Assembly (NCBI GenBank): GCA_013076295.1
Contig: RQOL01000699.1
Span: 5,952,001-6,016,000, forward strand
Source: Sanderia malayensis
Lineage: Eukaryota; Cnidaria; Scyphozoa; Semaeostomeae; Pelagiidae
Reading direction: 5' to 3'
DNA length: 64,000 nucleotides
Part shown: one piece after another, positions 46,845 to 58,108 of the stretch
How the letters are laid out: each line of letters begins with the position of its first letter
How positions within the stretch are numbered: position 1 is the first letter of the stretch
Program-made: the position numbers and the translations under genes
Notes under the pieces: generated by a model
Seen by the model: only the letters and a program-made list of their open reading frames with translations
Database searches by the model: none
Told to the model about the DNA's origin: nothing

Positions 46845-48657
46845 ATCAGTTTGGCTTTCAAAAAAATAAGTCCACTTAACTGGCCATCCTAGATTTATAT
46901 AATAAACTTGTTACTGCCATTGAAAATAAACAATATGCATGTTGCATCTTTTTAGATCTTGCAAAAGCATTTGATACTGTGGACCATAACATCTTGCTAG
47001 AAAAACTTGATTATTATGGTGTAAGAGGCACCCCTCTTCTTTGGTTTAGATCTTATTTGTCCGAACGGAAGCAAAAAGTTTCAATCAACGATGTACTATC
47101 TGAAACTTGTACTGTCAATGCAGGAGTGCCACAAGGTAGTGTACTTGGGCCTCTACTATTTCTTCTATATATCAACGATACGCCCTTTGCATCAAGCACA
47201 CTGAAATTTCATTTATTTGCTGATGACACGAGTATTTTTTACTCAAACGAAAACTTGAAATATATTGAAAAACTAGTTAATAATGAATTAAGTAATGTTT
47301 CTAATTGGTTAATCGCTAACAAGCTAACATTAAACGTTGAAAAATCAAGCTTTTTAATAATTTCACCTCCACAAAAAAAATCACCTCAGCCTATTAAAAT
47401 TTTGATAAACAATAAAACCATCGAACAAAAAGATTTCATCAAGTATCTTGGTGTAATACTAGATAAAAATGTAAATTGGAAACAGCATATTAAATACATA
47501 AATATAAAGGTATCTAAACGCATCGGTATTCTCGCCAAAATGAGACATTTTGTTCCAACTCAAATTTTACGCAACCTATATTTTGCTTTTATCGCTCCTC
47601 ATGTAAATTATGCACTGATCAATTGGGGTTGCGCAGCTTCAACGATAACTAAATCAGTTCAGCGCAATCTCAATAAAGCATTGAGAATAATGAATTTTCA
47701 AAAATATAAAACGAGTGCCAAATCTTTTTTCAAGAAACTACATATTCTTAACTTTGAAGAAAGTTTCAATTTTGAATGTGCGAAAGTCATGTATGACATT
47801 AACAATAATAATCGAAATTCGATTTTTAGTGAACTTTTTGAGAAAACAACCCCTCGACATCAACCCCTCGGTTATCGAACCCGCCAAGTTACTAAACAAC
47901 ATCTTGTCACTCCAATAGTCAGAACAAACTGCAAAAACGATTTATTACTTGTAATGCAGTAAAGATTTGGAATAGTATACCCCTAGAAATAAGAGAAATA
48001 AAAAACAAATCTCTTTTTCATAAATTTCAACGAAAATGGCTATTACAAGGGCTTCAGTAAACCTGGGTCTAAAATTGATTCTGAAATCTAAAAAATACGA
48101 CAATCAGCATCCATTAGATCCCATCATTGATTCATACCCTTTTTACCTCCCTATCCCCTTTAGTTAGTTATATTCTTTTATCTTTTGATTTTTGCTTCTC
48201 GTTTTCTTTTCTTTTAAAATTTGTTTAAATTTCTCTTAATTAACTCTGATTGATTCTCTAAAAGTCTATAAAAAAATTTTAAAAATCGACACTGTTAAAA
48301 CGTAACTTGATTGCGGTAACAATAATGAGTACTTTTATATTTGTTAAACGCTGTTTTCAACTTTACATTTCCTAAGTACTTAATTCAACAATTAAACATT
48401 GTATTTTGTTAAATAGTTAGGGCGCTGGGCTCGAAAACCGTTTCGGTTCTCCCAGTGTACTAGGCAACTATATCTATAAATGATGTTGTAACCTATTTTT
48501 GTTTTAATGCACTTTATATGAACCTAATTTATTAACTAATTGATTGTTGCTGAATTACATGAATTTGAATTTGAATTTGAATTTGAATTTGAATTTGAAT
48601 TTGAATTTGAATTTGAATTTGAATTTGAATTTGAATTTGAATTTGAATTTGAATTTG
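46845..48657 (+). mobile_element. 5'-truncated LINE inserted in the polymerase gene
   Basis: Begins within the reverse transcriptase at QFGFQKNKST and runs through FLDLAKAFDTVDHN, GVPQGSVLGPLLF, the catalytic FADD (LFADDTSIFY) and FIKYLGVILD to the thumb region, the order of a jockey/CR1/L2-like non-LTR retrotransposon. The endonuclease and ORF1 are absent (5' truncation). The main frame is open from before 46979 to 47962, then a 3' untranslated region ends in a hexanucleotide repeat (48559-48657). Target duplication not resolved. It splits the Polinton polymerase between the finger domain and the SGSGW region. Confidence 0.85.
48559..48657. repeat. (GAATTT)n microsatellite at the LINE 3' end
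   Basis: About sixteen perfect copies of a 6-bp unit. It is the tail of the LINE, and microsatellite tails replace poly(A) in several non-LTR clades. Because six is a multiple of three, it is open in frame as an Asn-Leu repeat and fuses by chance to the downstream polymerase frame. Confidence 0.9.
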
Positions 48658-49500
48658 AGACGTGAAATAGCTGGACAAATCTATAATGACTTAGAAGAAC
48701 ACGATCAGGCAATAAAGTATTACCTTAGCACAGAGATTGTTTTCAAGAAATTAATTTGTGATGTTGAAACTGATCCACCTCCAGTGTTCAGATCGAAAAT
48801 CCTATCTCAATTAAAAATTACCAACATTAAAGATATCAGAGATCAAGTCACAGAAGCTATTGATAATATCTATGAAGATATATGTGAATATAGAGAAAGC
48901 GGTAGCGGATGGACATTGGAAAGAGTGTTGAATTATAAGAATCACTTCTTCAATTATAAACCAATCAAAGGCGAATCATACATACCAACACCAAAACTCT
49001 TGAGTGCGAAGAAAGCAATCATTAACGTACAAAATAGAGATGACAAGACAAGTGTTTCGCTGGGCTGTCTTGTCTGGTTTGTACCCAGTAGGTAAGGATT
49101 CTGATAGAACAACAAAGTATGATCAAAGTCGATTGAATATGGATGGTTTGAAATTTCCAGTGAATCCCACAAATTCCAACATGATAAAGAAATTCGAGGA
49201 TAACAACAATGTATCCATCAACATTTTTTATTATGAAGATGATAAAGTTTATCCCGGAGGGCTAGCCAATCAATCGAAGGAGAAACATCTCGATCTATTG
49301 TTATTGATGGATGATAATGGTAACTCGCATTACTGTTGGATAAAGAGTTTGAGCCAACTACTTGCTGGACCTTCTACTGTCATTTCTGTCTCAGTTCATG
49401 TAACACACAAGAATCTCTTAACAAACACATCGATATTTGCAAACAGAATGAAAGTCAAGCCGTTATATTCCCAACCGAAAAAGATGCCCAACTATCCTTT

Positions 49501-49842
49501 TGTAGCGTTTAGGGTGTTTACGCTCAGGTCCTTTTATAGCGTGTAGAGAGTGCTTAGGCCCGAAGGCCTAAGCCAGAAATATACAATTGTCTTGATAAGC
49601 TTTAGAGAGCTTTCTTGTATCGAATCAAAAGTAAAACTAACTTATCTAACACAGAACATGAATTATAACACTGTTAACAAGCAACACATTTACCTTGCGG
49701 GACTTCAACACATTTATCATTCAATACAAAACACGGAAATGACAATATCACAAGGTTCAACACAACAGGATACGATGGAGACACGGATACATTACGAGGA
49801 TTAAACAATTATCGACAGAAGCTTTAAACACCAATCGTTACA
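49501..49842. mobile_element. Solo LTR inserted in Polinton polymerase 2
   Basis: 342 bp from TGTAGCG to CGTTACA (complementary ends with one mismatch), flanked by a 4-bp duplication CTTT (49497-49500 and 49843-49846). Segment 1 has uninterrupted polymerase sequence at this point, and the frame on both sides is compatible when the insert is ignored. It contains no coding region. The sequence differs from the LTR at 7266-7578 but shares the 4-bp target size. Confidence 0.85.
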
Positions 49843-52461
49843 CTTTAACAACTTCAAGAAGCAAATGTTCCTCCCATCTGTAATATATGCTGATTTTGGA
49901 TGTATTCTTGAGAAGATGGATGATCCCCTTCCAAGTATCAGAAACATATGCCGATAGTTATGGCTTAAATGTAAATTCGATTGATAGACGCTTGAATATT
50001 GGACCAGAAGTTTACACTGGTGAGGATTGCATGTTGAAATTTATGAATAGGATGGATGAGTTGAATGAACACATGCGAGAAATATTGAAAGTAACAATAC
50101 CAATGAAAGCACTCACACAAGAACAACAACGTCAAGATGATGAAGCAACACACTGTTTCTGTTGGAAGAAGAAATTTGGAAAGAAAGTTCGAGATCATTG
50201 TCACATCACAGGCGAATATAGAGGTGCAGCATGCGAGTATTGCAATCTGAACCACTTGAAAATCATCGCAAAATCTCACCTCATTCCAGCAGTGTTCACT
50301 AACTTGAAAGGCTACGACCTGCATCATATAATGGCAAATCTCGGTCAGAGAAATGTGCGAGTCATTGCAAACTCATCCAAAAAGATCGTAACAGCTTCCA
50401 TCGAATCAGCAAGCCATTCTGATGATGATAATGATGATGATGTAGATGATGTTAAAAGTAATTGGCTTCCTGGTGGAATAAGGTACACTGATTCCTTTGC
50501 GTTCTTAAGTAGAGGTTTGGCAGAACTTGCAAACAACGTACCTGATGATGAATTAATGCTAGTGAATGAATATCTAGGAAGAACATGGAATAATGTAGAT
50601 TTTGATGAAGGATTCAGATTATTGAGAAAGAAAGGGGTCTATCCATATGATTGGGTAGAAAGGGCAGAAAAGATGCATGCAACATCATTACTTTCACAAG
50701 AAGAATTCTATAATGAACTGAACGATTGTGGAATCAGTGATGATGATTATGAACATGCTCAAAACGTTTGGCGATTCTTTAGATGTAACACCTTTAAGGA
50801 TTATCATGAACTCCACTTGGTAACTGACGTTCTCCTACTCGCTGATGTGTTTGAGTCATTTCGCAAGCTTGGACTCGATTATTATGGTTTAGATCCTGCA
50901 TGGTACATATCACTACCAGCATTTGCGTGGGATGCAATGTTGAAGATGACAGGTATCAAGCTGGAGTTATTAACTGAAGAGAAGAAGGATATTTATTTGT
51001 TACTGGAAAGAGGTATACGAGGAGATGTATCGATCGTGATGAAGCGACATGCAGAGATTACAGAACACTCAATCATATACAAGGATGCGAACAACCTATA
51101 TGGACATGCAATGTCACAAGATCTCCCAATTGATGGTTTCAGACTGCTAAGTTCTGAAGAGATTCAAAGATGTGATGTTCGTCAGGAAAAGATTACATTT
51201 TTCGAGTGGATCTAGAATATCCTCATGAATTACATGATAAGCATGCAAATCTACCCCTTGTTCCTGAGAGAGTTAAAGTTAAAGAAGGATGGCTATCACC
51301 ACTGCAAAAAGAAATGTATCAGGAAGTTTATAACAAGACCTTTTCCACCACACCAAAGTTAATACCGACACTCTTGGACAAGAAGTGTTTAGATCTTGGT
51401 TTAAAACTTACCAAAATACACGACGTCGTCGAATTCAATCAAAGCAATTTAGTTGAAAAAGTATATTGTTTTCAACACCATCAAACGAAGTAATGCACAA
51501 AATGACTTTGAGAAGGATTTCTTCAAATTGATGAACAATGCTGTGTTTGGGAAGACGATGGAGAATGTACGAAATCATAGAAAGTTTGACGTGTGTACAC
51601 GAGGTGAGAGATTAGCGAAATGGGTTCATTTTCCTCAGTTCTATGAAGTGATTAACGTCAATGAAGATACATTGATCGTGCAGAGAAAATTGAAAACAGT
51701 GCATCTAAACAAACCAATCTACCTCGGTTTCAGTATTTTAGATCTCAGTAAAGAGCACATGTATGATTATCACTACAACTATGCAAAACATGCCTTTCCG
51801 AATGCAAAACTTTGTTATATGGATACTGACAGTTTCATCTACGAAATACCACGTCCATTTGAAGAAGTTAATCAAATCATGAACGAAAGCTCCCATCTCT
51901 TTGATTTCAGCAACTATCCTAAATAACATCCTAATTACTCTACAACCAACAAGAAAGTTATTGGAAAAATGAAGGATGAGTTGGAGGAAAAAGCAATGGA
52001 GGAATTCATTGGTTTGCTGCCAAAGATGTACTCATGTAAAATAACAGGAGGAAATTCTATAAGGAAAGCAAAGGGACTTAAGAAACTTGTGGTGAAGAAG
52101 CAGATAAACCACCAAGATTACAAAGAATGATTATCGATGCATCAAGTTTTTGTTCATGAACAACCTAATATAATCTCAAAGAATCAAATGACGTATAGTG
52201 TGAGGCAGAAAAAGACATCTCTAGCACCTTTCGATGATAAGCGCTACATACTAGAAGATGGGAAACGAACACTACCATATGGACACTATTTTTTGAAACA
52301 GTAATAACTACATAGAAAGAGACGTTATATAATAATTTATTGTTTGTAATTTATTGTAACTATATCTTCTTTGAACATGTTATTGAGCATATACATCATT
52401 TTGTAACTTATTATTAACATTAAAATATCTAATTACTTATTCTAATAACTTATTAAGGCGT

Positions 52462-52777
52462 TCATTGTAAGTTGTTTTTTGTTCTATTAATGAGGAAAAA
52501 TATACAATGTTGCCCACATGTGTCACTCTCATGTGATTGAATCTGTGTATCATTACAAACCAAGGTGTAGGGTTGAACGAATCGCTTGAACTCTTTTAAG
52601 GCATGCTTTCTACCAAATGAATCGTAAAATTCCAGATTTCTATCTTCATTAATATAGATGGCTACCCAATGTGTACCCTTACCAGTGAAGTTATCCTCAT
52701 TGAAAATGAATGAACAGGGAAGTGAATGTATATTGATGTTCTTAATTTCATCCTTTCCGAAGACTCCATGGAAATAT
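52462..52777 (-). pseudogene. Adenain-like cysteine protease of Polinton-like segment 2 (3' part)
   Basis: Convergent with polB. It reads YFHGVFGKDEI, the catalytic His block GTHWVAIYI, the Asp block EFYDSFGRK and the Cys block DTCGQHCIFFL, so the complete C5/C48 triad is present. Family role: processing of capsid proteins. The N-terminal codons lie on the far side of the 4.6-kb insertion (they resume at 57421), so the visible start near 52863 is made of foreign sequence. All catalytic residues survive, in contrast to copy 1. Confidence 0.8.
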
Positions 52778-53074
52778 TTTGGTATCACTGTTCGTCGAAT
52801 AGTTAGTGATAACAAATAATAAGGCAAGAAATCGCGTGTCTTTGCTTGAAGAATCGAGAGCAAGAAAATATTCGTGTGCGTTGTGTGATAACTATGATCT
52901 AACTGATTAATTAAACTTTGTACATAAAGGCCTGGTTACACTGTAGATAATAAATTAGATATTCCCCCAGACATCCCACAAATAACCTTTCTGATAGATA
53001 TCTTAGTGTGTAACATAGCGCAAGATATCTAAATTCCAATTAGCGGCCAGAAGCAAACTGTCAAATGGTGCTGT

Positions 53075-53126
53075 GAAATCTTGATGAATAAAATCAAAAC
53101 TGTTTGATTTTATTCATCAAGATTTC
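53075..53126. repeat. Perfect inverted duplication, 24-bp arms, 4-nt spacer
   Basis: 53075-53098 is the exact complement of 53103-53126. It lies inside the Harbinger element, between its left end and the nested MITE, and is not part of either terminus. Confidence 0.9.
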
Positions 53127-53367
53127 CCCAGCATGATGTGTCAAATCGCGAGACATAAGCACACCGACTGTCTCGTGACGTATTCGTGACGAATTCCAGG
53201 GATGTTTTTGAGGCAAAAAGCATTGTAAACAGTTGATACTTTGATCCTGAGCAATAAAATTGACCTAAGAGTAAATACACAAGTCACCTTATCGAATGTT
53301 GGAACTGATTATGCTATTGACAAGTCCTTACGTATGTTATAATGTGAAATTTCCTTTCTCACGCATA

Positions 53368-54122
53368 GGGCCCATGTACACTACAGAAAAATTGGGCTTT
53401 CTTGAGTCGTTAAGGGATTAAATGTTCCCGACACAGTGTACATGCTATTTTTTCGATTTTTCCTTTTGCCCGAAATTTGATACGACATCAAAAATACCGA
53501 TTGGGCATTTCTGAGCACCTCTGGAGGTACTCAAAACGATTAGCCAAAAGCATTACGATTGTTTTGTAATCCTCTCGTGTCTAATCGATGCACACTTTTC
53601 ACTTCTGTTAAAATTGTGTTCAAATTTGCACAAAATAGGTTCTTCCAATAAAATGGATGCCCAGCTAACATTTCAGCATTTTGCTGCTATATTTTTACTG
53701 TTGCAAACACATAGGCAACAAAGGTACCAAAGATTGTTCTGGTATTTGTATCTTGCCCAACTGCTTCGAAAAACGCGAGTGCAGTTGTTCACCATAGAGG
53801 ATTTTCAATTTCTTTATCAACGTCGACGTTCTTGGGTGTATTACAGACGAAATTGTGAATTTTCTAACTATTGGCATGAACATTTTCGAATGAGCAAGGA
53901 TACTTTTGATTATCTGTGCAATGTTCTTCATGATTACACATTTACGTGAAACGATCTCAATGCCAAATTTATGCCCTCCGTGCGGTTAGGTGTTAATCCA
54001 AATGTATACATTTTTGGAGATGAAATAATTTTGAAATAGTTTTCTAGTCGTGCCGGATTCCCAAAGTCTGTGGTTGCAAAAGTTGGCTAATGGCTTTTTC
54101 AAGCTGTAGTGTACATGGGCCC
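53368..54122 (+). mobile_element. Nested MITE carrying a transposase N-terminal scrap of another Harbinger family
   Basis: 755 bp bounded by GGGCCCATGTACACTACA and its complement. Inside, 53614-53949 reads RRRSWVYYRRNCEFSNYWHE followed by FRMSKDTFDYL, the N-terminus of a PIF/Harbinger transposase, with no catalytic domain. It is therefore a deletion derivative of a different Harbinger family, inserted into the full-length element. The target duplication is unclear. GGGGCCCATGTACACGAG at 32416 resembles its end. Confidence 0.65.
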
Positions 54123-54373
54123 ATGTTTTTAAGTGAAAATGCTGGTGCCAAACTCTGAGTAATGACACACCCCAAAAAGAGTGACTAAATAAGATATTTT
54201 CAATGTTCTTTTACGTAAATATGTCACCACTTGCCTTTTTTCTCACTGGTTACAGTTGAGTCATAAGTTCTAGCACTACCCTATATATATGGCAACCCCA
54301 ATTTTGATTCAGTAAGATCATTTTCGTGCACAAGTTCAGAACAATTTGAATTCGTCAAGCATCACAGTCAAAT

Positions 54374-55426
54374 ATGAGTATTCCAAAAGGTTTTACCGAG
54401 TATTTGAAACGAAAACTTGAAGAGAGAAACCAAAATAATGCAAGCCCAGCAGCAAGCCCATCTGGATTTGTGATTGGCAGCCAAGTTGTAGAAGACACAC
54501 AAGATTCGTACGCTGATCAGCCAAGTCCGTTTCCATCACCACCTATAATTCCGCCGAAGAAACGTGGTCGTCCAGCTAAAAAGAGTGATTACGAGTGGAT
54601 GGATGACGAAGTATGCATTCTCATAGACCTTTGGTCAACAAAAGAAGAATTGTTTAATGTTATTTCCTCGCTATCACAACAGAGATTACAGAAATAAGGC
54701 GATGGAAAGCATTCTGACAGGTTTGCAAACTGAAGGAGCTGGTGTAACAACTGTGAAGCAGATTCAAGACAAAATAACTAATCTGCGGAATTACTATGCT
54801 GCCGAAAGAAGGAAAATTGAGGCGTCCCAGAAAAGTGGTGCTGGCACTGCCAATGTATACATATCCTCTTGGAAGTTTTATGCCCAGTTGCAGTTCTTGC
54901 AAGATGCTTTGATCCCAAGGGATACAGCCAGCAGCATTGATAGTCGTGAAGGTGTGACTGGTGAGGCTTCTCCATATACTGTTAGTAACCCTCAATCCAT
55001 CAAGTCGGCTCGGAAAATGAAATGAATGAAAAAATGAAAGAGAAGCAATTGCACAAGGCAGAAAACCTCACGGAGAGTGCAACAGTAGCCTTAAACAAGC
55101 TAGCAGCAAGACAACAGTTGCCCAAACAGAGTGAACCTGTTGGTAGTCCTGAGGATCGTTGCCTTTCAGAGATGATTCTTCAGATGCTGAGCAATATTCC
55201 TGATTCTGAGGCCAAAGCATTAGCAAAGCTGGAGTTTCAGCAGAAATTAATTCAGCTTCGGTATCATCAATGTCAGCAGTCGCAGCCAGTGTATCAAATG
55301 CCTTTTGTAATGCCTCAAGAACGATACTATACAGCTCAGCTTCAAGACGCAGGAGAATTGGATGAACAGTTTGGAGCATCTACTCCGTCATCATCCGCAG
55401 AAGGCAATCATTCTAACATTTATTAA
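54374..55426 (+). pseudogene. Harbinger MADF/Myb-like DNA-binding protein, two frameshifts
   Basis: Accessory protein of PIF/Harbinger elements that binds the ends and brings the transposase to DNA. A Pro/Ser-rich N-terminus, a basic PPKKRGRPAKKS AT-hook-like motif, the trihelix/MADF start WMDDEVCILIDLWSTKEELF, then after a frameshift near 54660 RYHNRDYRNKAMESI and a helix with KQIQDKITNLRNYYAAERR. A second shift near 55020 (a short ATGAA duplication) leads into a C-terminal helix and a Gln/Pro/Tyr-rich tail ending at 55426. Only two small lesions, so decay is recent. Confidence 0.8.
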
Positions 55427-55638
55427 GACTTTGGATTCTTGCTTATTGTTTCATTTCATTTAATCTTTCTCTTATTTTATGTTCTTTACTGTACTGTTAA
55501 TAAGCACGTTATCTATGAAGGAATTATAAATTATTTTTGGTTGGAACTACATTGTTACTCATAAAATTTTACAGTTCATCATTTTTTCTTTATAGAACAT
55601 AATGTTTGTGTTATTTGTTTTATGCATAGAACATTGTT
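55427..55638. other. Intergenic gap between convergent Harbinger genes
   Basis: AT-rich spacer of about 210 bases between the two convergent stop codons; probably holds both poly(A) sites (several AATAAA-like texts). No further feature. Confidence 0.5.
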
Positions 55639-57112
55639 TTATACTAACAGCTGCCATTGCCATGGGATTTGTCCAGGGCCATAGAAATGATCAGCTAGTG
55701 CCTCTCGAACTTGTGTGGCCGAAAGCGACGCCCTTTTATTTTTAGTAGCTGGCAGTGCTTGCAAAAATGTTAAATTATCAGGATCTTCCCGCCAATCACC
55801 TGGAACAACATCACCATCCACACCTTCTTCATCAAGTACACCATTTCCTGTATAGGTGTCCTTTGATTTATTTCTGAGAAAATTATGGAGGACGATCGTT
55901 GCTAATGTGACGTCAACTGCCTTATCAGGATCAAGAGCCATTGTCGTGGTGAAAACTCTGAACCGATTAGCCCAGATACCGAAAACGTTTTCACTCAGCC
56001 TGCGTACTCTTGATAAGCGATAATTAAAAATACGCTTTCTATCTGTAAGATTTGCTTGAGGATATGGCTTCATACAGTTCAGACCCAATGGAAAGGCATC
56101 ATCAGCGACAAACACAAAGGGTAGAGGATCAGCATTTTGACTAAAAACCCATTGTGGGTCATCTGACTGTGGTAGAGGTTGATGTTCAGGCAAGCCAAGT
56201 GATCCATTCTGTAAAGACTGGTAGAATGAAGAGTGCTTGTATACACCACCATCACTAATACGACCCTGGCATCCAACATCCACATACAAAAATTGATAGT
56301 CATAATCGACTGTTGCCTACAAAACAACACTGTAGAAGCCCTTGTAATTATAATAACTGGACCCGGAATTTGTTGGGTGCAAAATTGCAATGTGCTTTCC
56401 ATCTGCTGCCCCTATGCAATTTGGAAACTGCCATCTCTCTTGTGTATGCTTTGCATATTCTTTCCAAACATCGGCTGATTGTGGCAGCTTTAAGTAAATG
56501 CCTTTCAAGCTTTCATACAGCTGTTTACACACAATTGGTACAAAACTTGCTATTGTTGTACAGTGCATGCGGAAAGTAAACGACAGGTCTTGAAAAGAGT
56601 GGCCCGTTGCAAGAAAGCGAAGTGTTACAGCCAATTTTTCTTCAGGGGGAATTGTTTTTCTTAAGTGAGTTGTCTGCTTTGTTATGCGTGGCCCCACAAT
56701 TTGTAATAATTCCTACAGCAAAATTTACGTAACTATTAAAAGCATTTTTGTGAAAACATTGCCCAAAATCCATATCCTGAACATAGAAACAAACAAGACA
56801 GAGTAGAAAACATCAAAATATAGATGTTTAGTTTACCTCGAAATTTCCTGCACTCATTCGCAAATATCTACGAAATGAGAATGGATCGCTGAACCGAAGT
56901 TCTTCTAAGGTCATTTTATATGCTCCTCGCTCATCGCGCTCTCTAAAGTAATCTTTGCACCACACACGTCTATTTCGAGGTTTCGTGTCATCCACCAAAT
57001 CTACATAGATGATGCTAGCACATGCAATAGTGGTACAAAGTAAAACTTCTTCAACTTCGCGCATAGATGCTTCCTCAGTCATTTTTAGGCCTATATCACT
57101 GAGATTTGTCAA
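55639..57112 (-). pseudogene. PIF/Harbinger DDE transposase, two exons, one nonsense codon
   Basis: Catalyses excision and integration of the enclosing element. Exon 1 (57112 to 56837) contains RDERGAYKMTLEELRFSDP and ends at a GTAAAC donor; intron 56836-56713 ends TTTTGCTGTAG; exon 2 continues in frame with ELLQIVGPRITKQ. Catalytic DDE_Tnp_4 blocks: NCIGAADGKHI (first Asp), FLYVDVGCQGRISDGGV (second Asp region) and RRLSENVFGIW (Glu). The only lesion noticed is an in-frame TAG at 56317-56319, between YSVVL and ATVDYD. The C-terminus ends near 55639. Length is normal for the family. Confidence 0.88.
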
Positions 57113-57474
57113 ATGAATAAATTGTGTTTATCCATAGTATCTAAATTATTATCTAAAGGGCGCGTATACACTATAAGATAATCGTTTCCGTTTTTAGCGT
57201 TTCTAAATTGGGAATATCTAATTCATTATCTACAGTGTAACCAGGCCTTAAAACTAACAATCAAAATAAATCAGGTGCGAATATCAGAGGAAAGAGAAAG
57301 ACAAGGTGATGATGAGAAGTTATTTACCGACAGGATGGATTAGGGAGAAAAGACGTTAGTGTAGAGGTGTTAGAATTTTGATTACAATGGCCGTTGTCAA
57401 TGTTGATACTGAAACGCTACAATATGGAAGTTTTTCCTTCTTTGCTAACAAGTTATTAATTGTAACATCATCCA

Positions 57475-58098
57475 TTACCAATCACGGATGACGTTTTTGT
57501 GAGCATCAATTTTAATTACTCTATCAAACTCTCCTAAGATGACAAACTTTATTAGAGAGTCCGCAGCATCTGCAAAGTTTATGCTTATCCTAGGCTTGCC
57601 CTCTCGTTCCAATAGATATTCCTCATTCTCACAATTTCCCTTTGGAGTCAAATCAAGACCATAGATTGTGGCTCCTTGCTTGAATGTGTTGTAATCAATC
57701 AAGCTAGGGGAATTGTTAAGTGTAGACACCAAACGATTGTAAGCATCCAAATAATCATCATCATCAAAGCTTAACCTGAGAGGAGGTGTAATCTCTTGAT
57801 TACCAACAGTTACTTGTACGGCAGAAACATTATTACGTTCGAAATTGAATGGACTTTGTTCAGGAACTCCATTATATGCAGAAGTTTCAACGATTCCAAA
57901 AAACAACCTATTCGGAACTTCCCCATTGAAAAAATTATCCTGTACCCAGATAGTTGTACTACTAGGGATTAGATCAGTCACCATGTGTGGTTGACAGACT
58001 GGATACATGGCTGGAGATTTCATCAGAGTCATTTCTATACCCTTTAAGATGGCATCCTTGATGTGTATATGTCGCAGTACCAGGTTAACTTCTTTTAT
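57475..58098 (-). pseudogene. Polinton-like major capsid protein, C-terminal part
   Basis: About 208 codons open on the minus strand: TTIWVQDNFFNGEVPNRLFF, AYNGVPEQSPFNFE, GYLDLTP-like GLDLTPKGN, and a final SLIKFVILGEF..VIKIDAHKNVI. This is the pattern of F54H12.2-like proteins, which have been identified as the double-jelly-roll major capsid protein of Polintons. The N-terminal half is missing because a TA-target MITE starts at 58109 and unrelated DNA follows. It sits beside the protease gene and on the same strand, as in Polintons. The frame itself shows no stop in this part. Confidence 0.68.
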
Positions 58099-58108
58099 AT
58101 GTACAATA

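Larger units (their letters stand above)
46576..52304 (+). pseudogene. polB: Family-B DNA polymerase of Polinton-like segment 2, interrupted by a LINE and a solo LTR
   Basis: A better preserved copy of the same polymerase. An N-terminal C2H2 finger (CSECSKEFTRHLNLEHHKH), then after the LINE the region with SGSGWTLERVL and HYCWIKSLSQLL, the exonuclease motifs VIYADFG, KGYDLHHIM and DVLLLADVF, a zinc-binding VRDHCHITGEYRGAACEYC, palm motif A DANNLYGHAM, motif B NNAVFGKTMEN (about 51530-51565) and motif C YMDTDSFIYE (about 51815-51845), ending LPYGHY..Q before TAA at 52302. Lesions: LINE insertion (about 46845-48657), frameshifts near 49060, 49460, 51190-51215 and 51480, a solo LTR at 49501-49842, and a stop at 51926. 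Polymerase catalytic motifs are all intact, unlike copy 1. Confidence 0.85.
52928..57248. mobile_element. Full-length PIF/Harbinger transposon
   Basis: 4321 bp with 40-bp-class terminal inverted repeats starting AGGCCTGGTTACACTGTAG (one mismatch in the part compared) and a TAA duplication on each side (52925-52927 and 57249-57251). It encodes the two proteins typical of the superfamily in convergent orientation: a MADF/Myb-like protein (54374-55426, +) and a DDE transposase (55639-57112, -). A second element (53368-54122) is nested in its left part; without it the element would be about 3.57 kb. Confidence 0.93.
52778..57420. mobile_element. Composite insertion splitting the Polinton protease gene
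   Basis: Segment 1 reads straight through where segment 2 is opened between 52777 and 57421. AATAT lies on both sides (52773-52777 and 57421-57425). The outer part of the insert (52778-52924 and 57252-57420, together about 320 bp) is an unclassified element that ends CGCTACA, similar to LTR ends, though its start does not fit perfectly. The Harbinger transposon 52928-57248 is inserted inside it. Confidence 0.7.

Noticed and set aside
46576..46869. Independent C2H2 zinc-finger gene
   Set aside because: The same finger precedes the polymerase in segment 1 (39247 on), so it is the N-terminus of the Polinton-like polymerase cut off by the LINE.
48544..49095. Asn-Leu repeat protein
   Set aside because: The repeat is the LINE 3' microsatellite fused by chance to the polymerase frame.
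38313..57474. The two Polinton-like segments as one recent tandem duplication
   Set aside because: They differ throughout and have different genes upstream of polB, so independent insertion or an old duplication is more likely.
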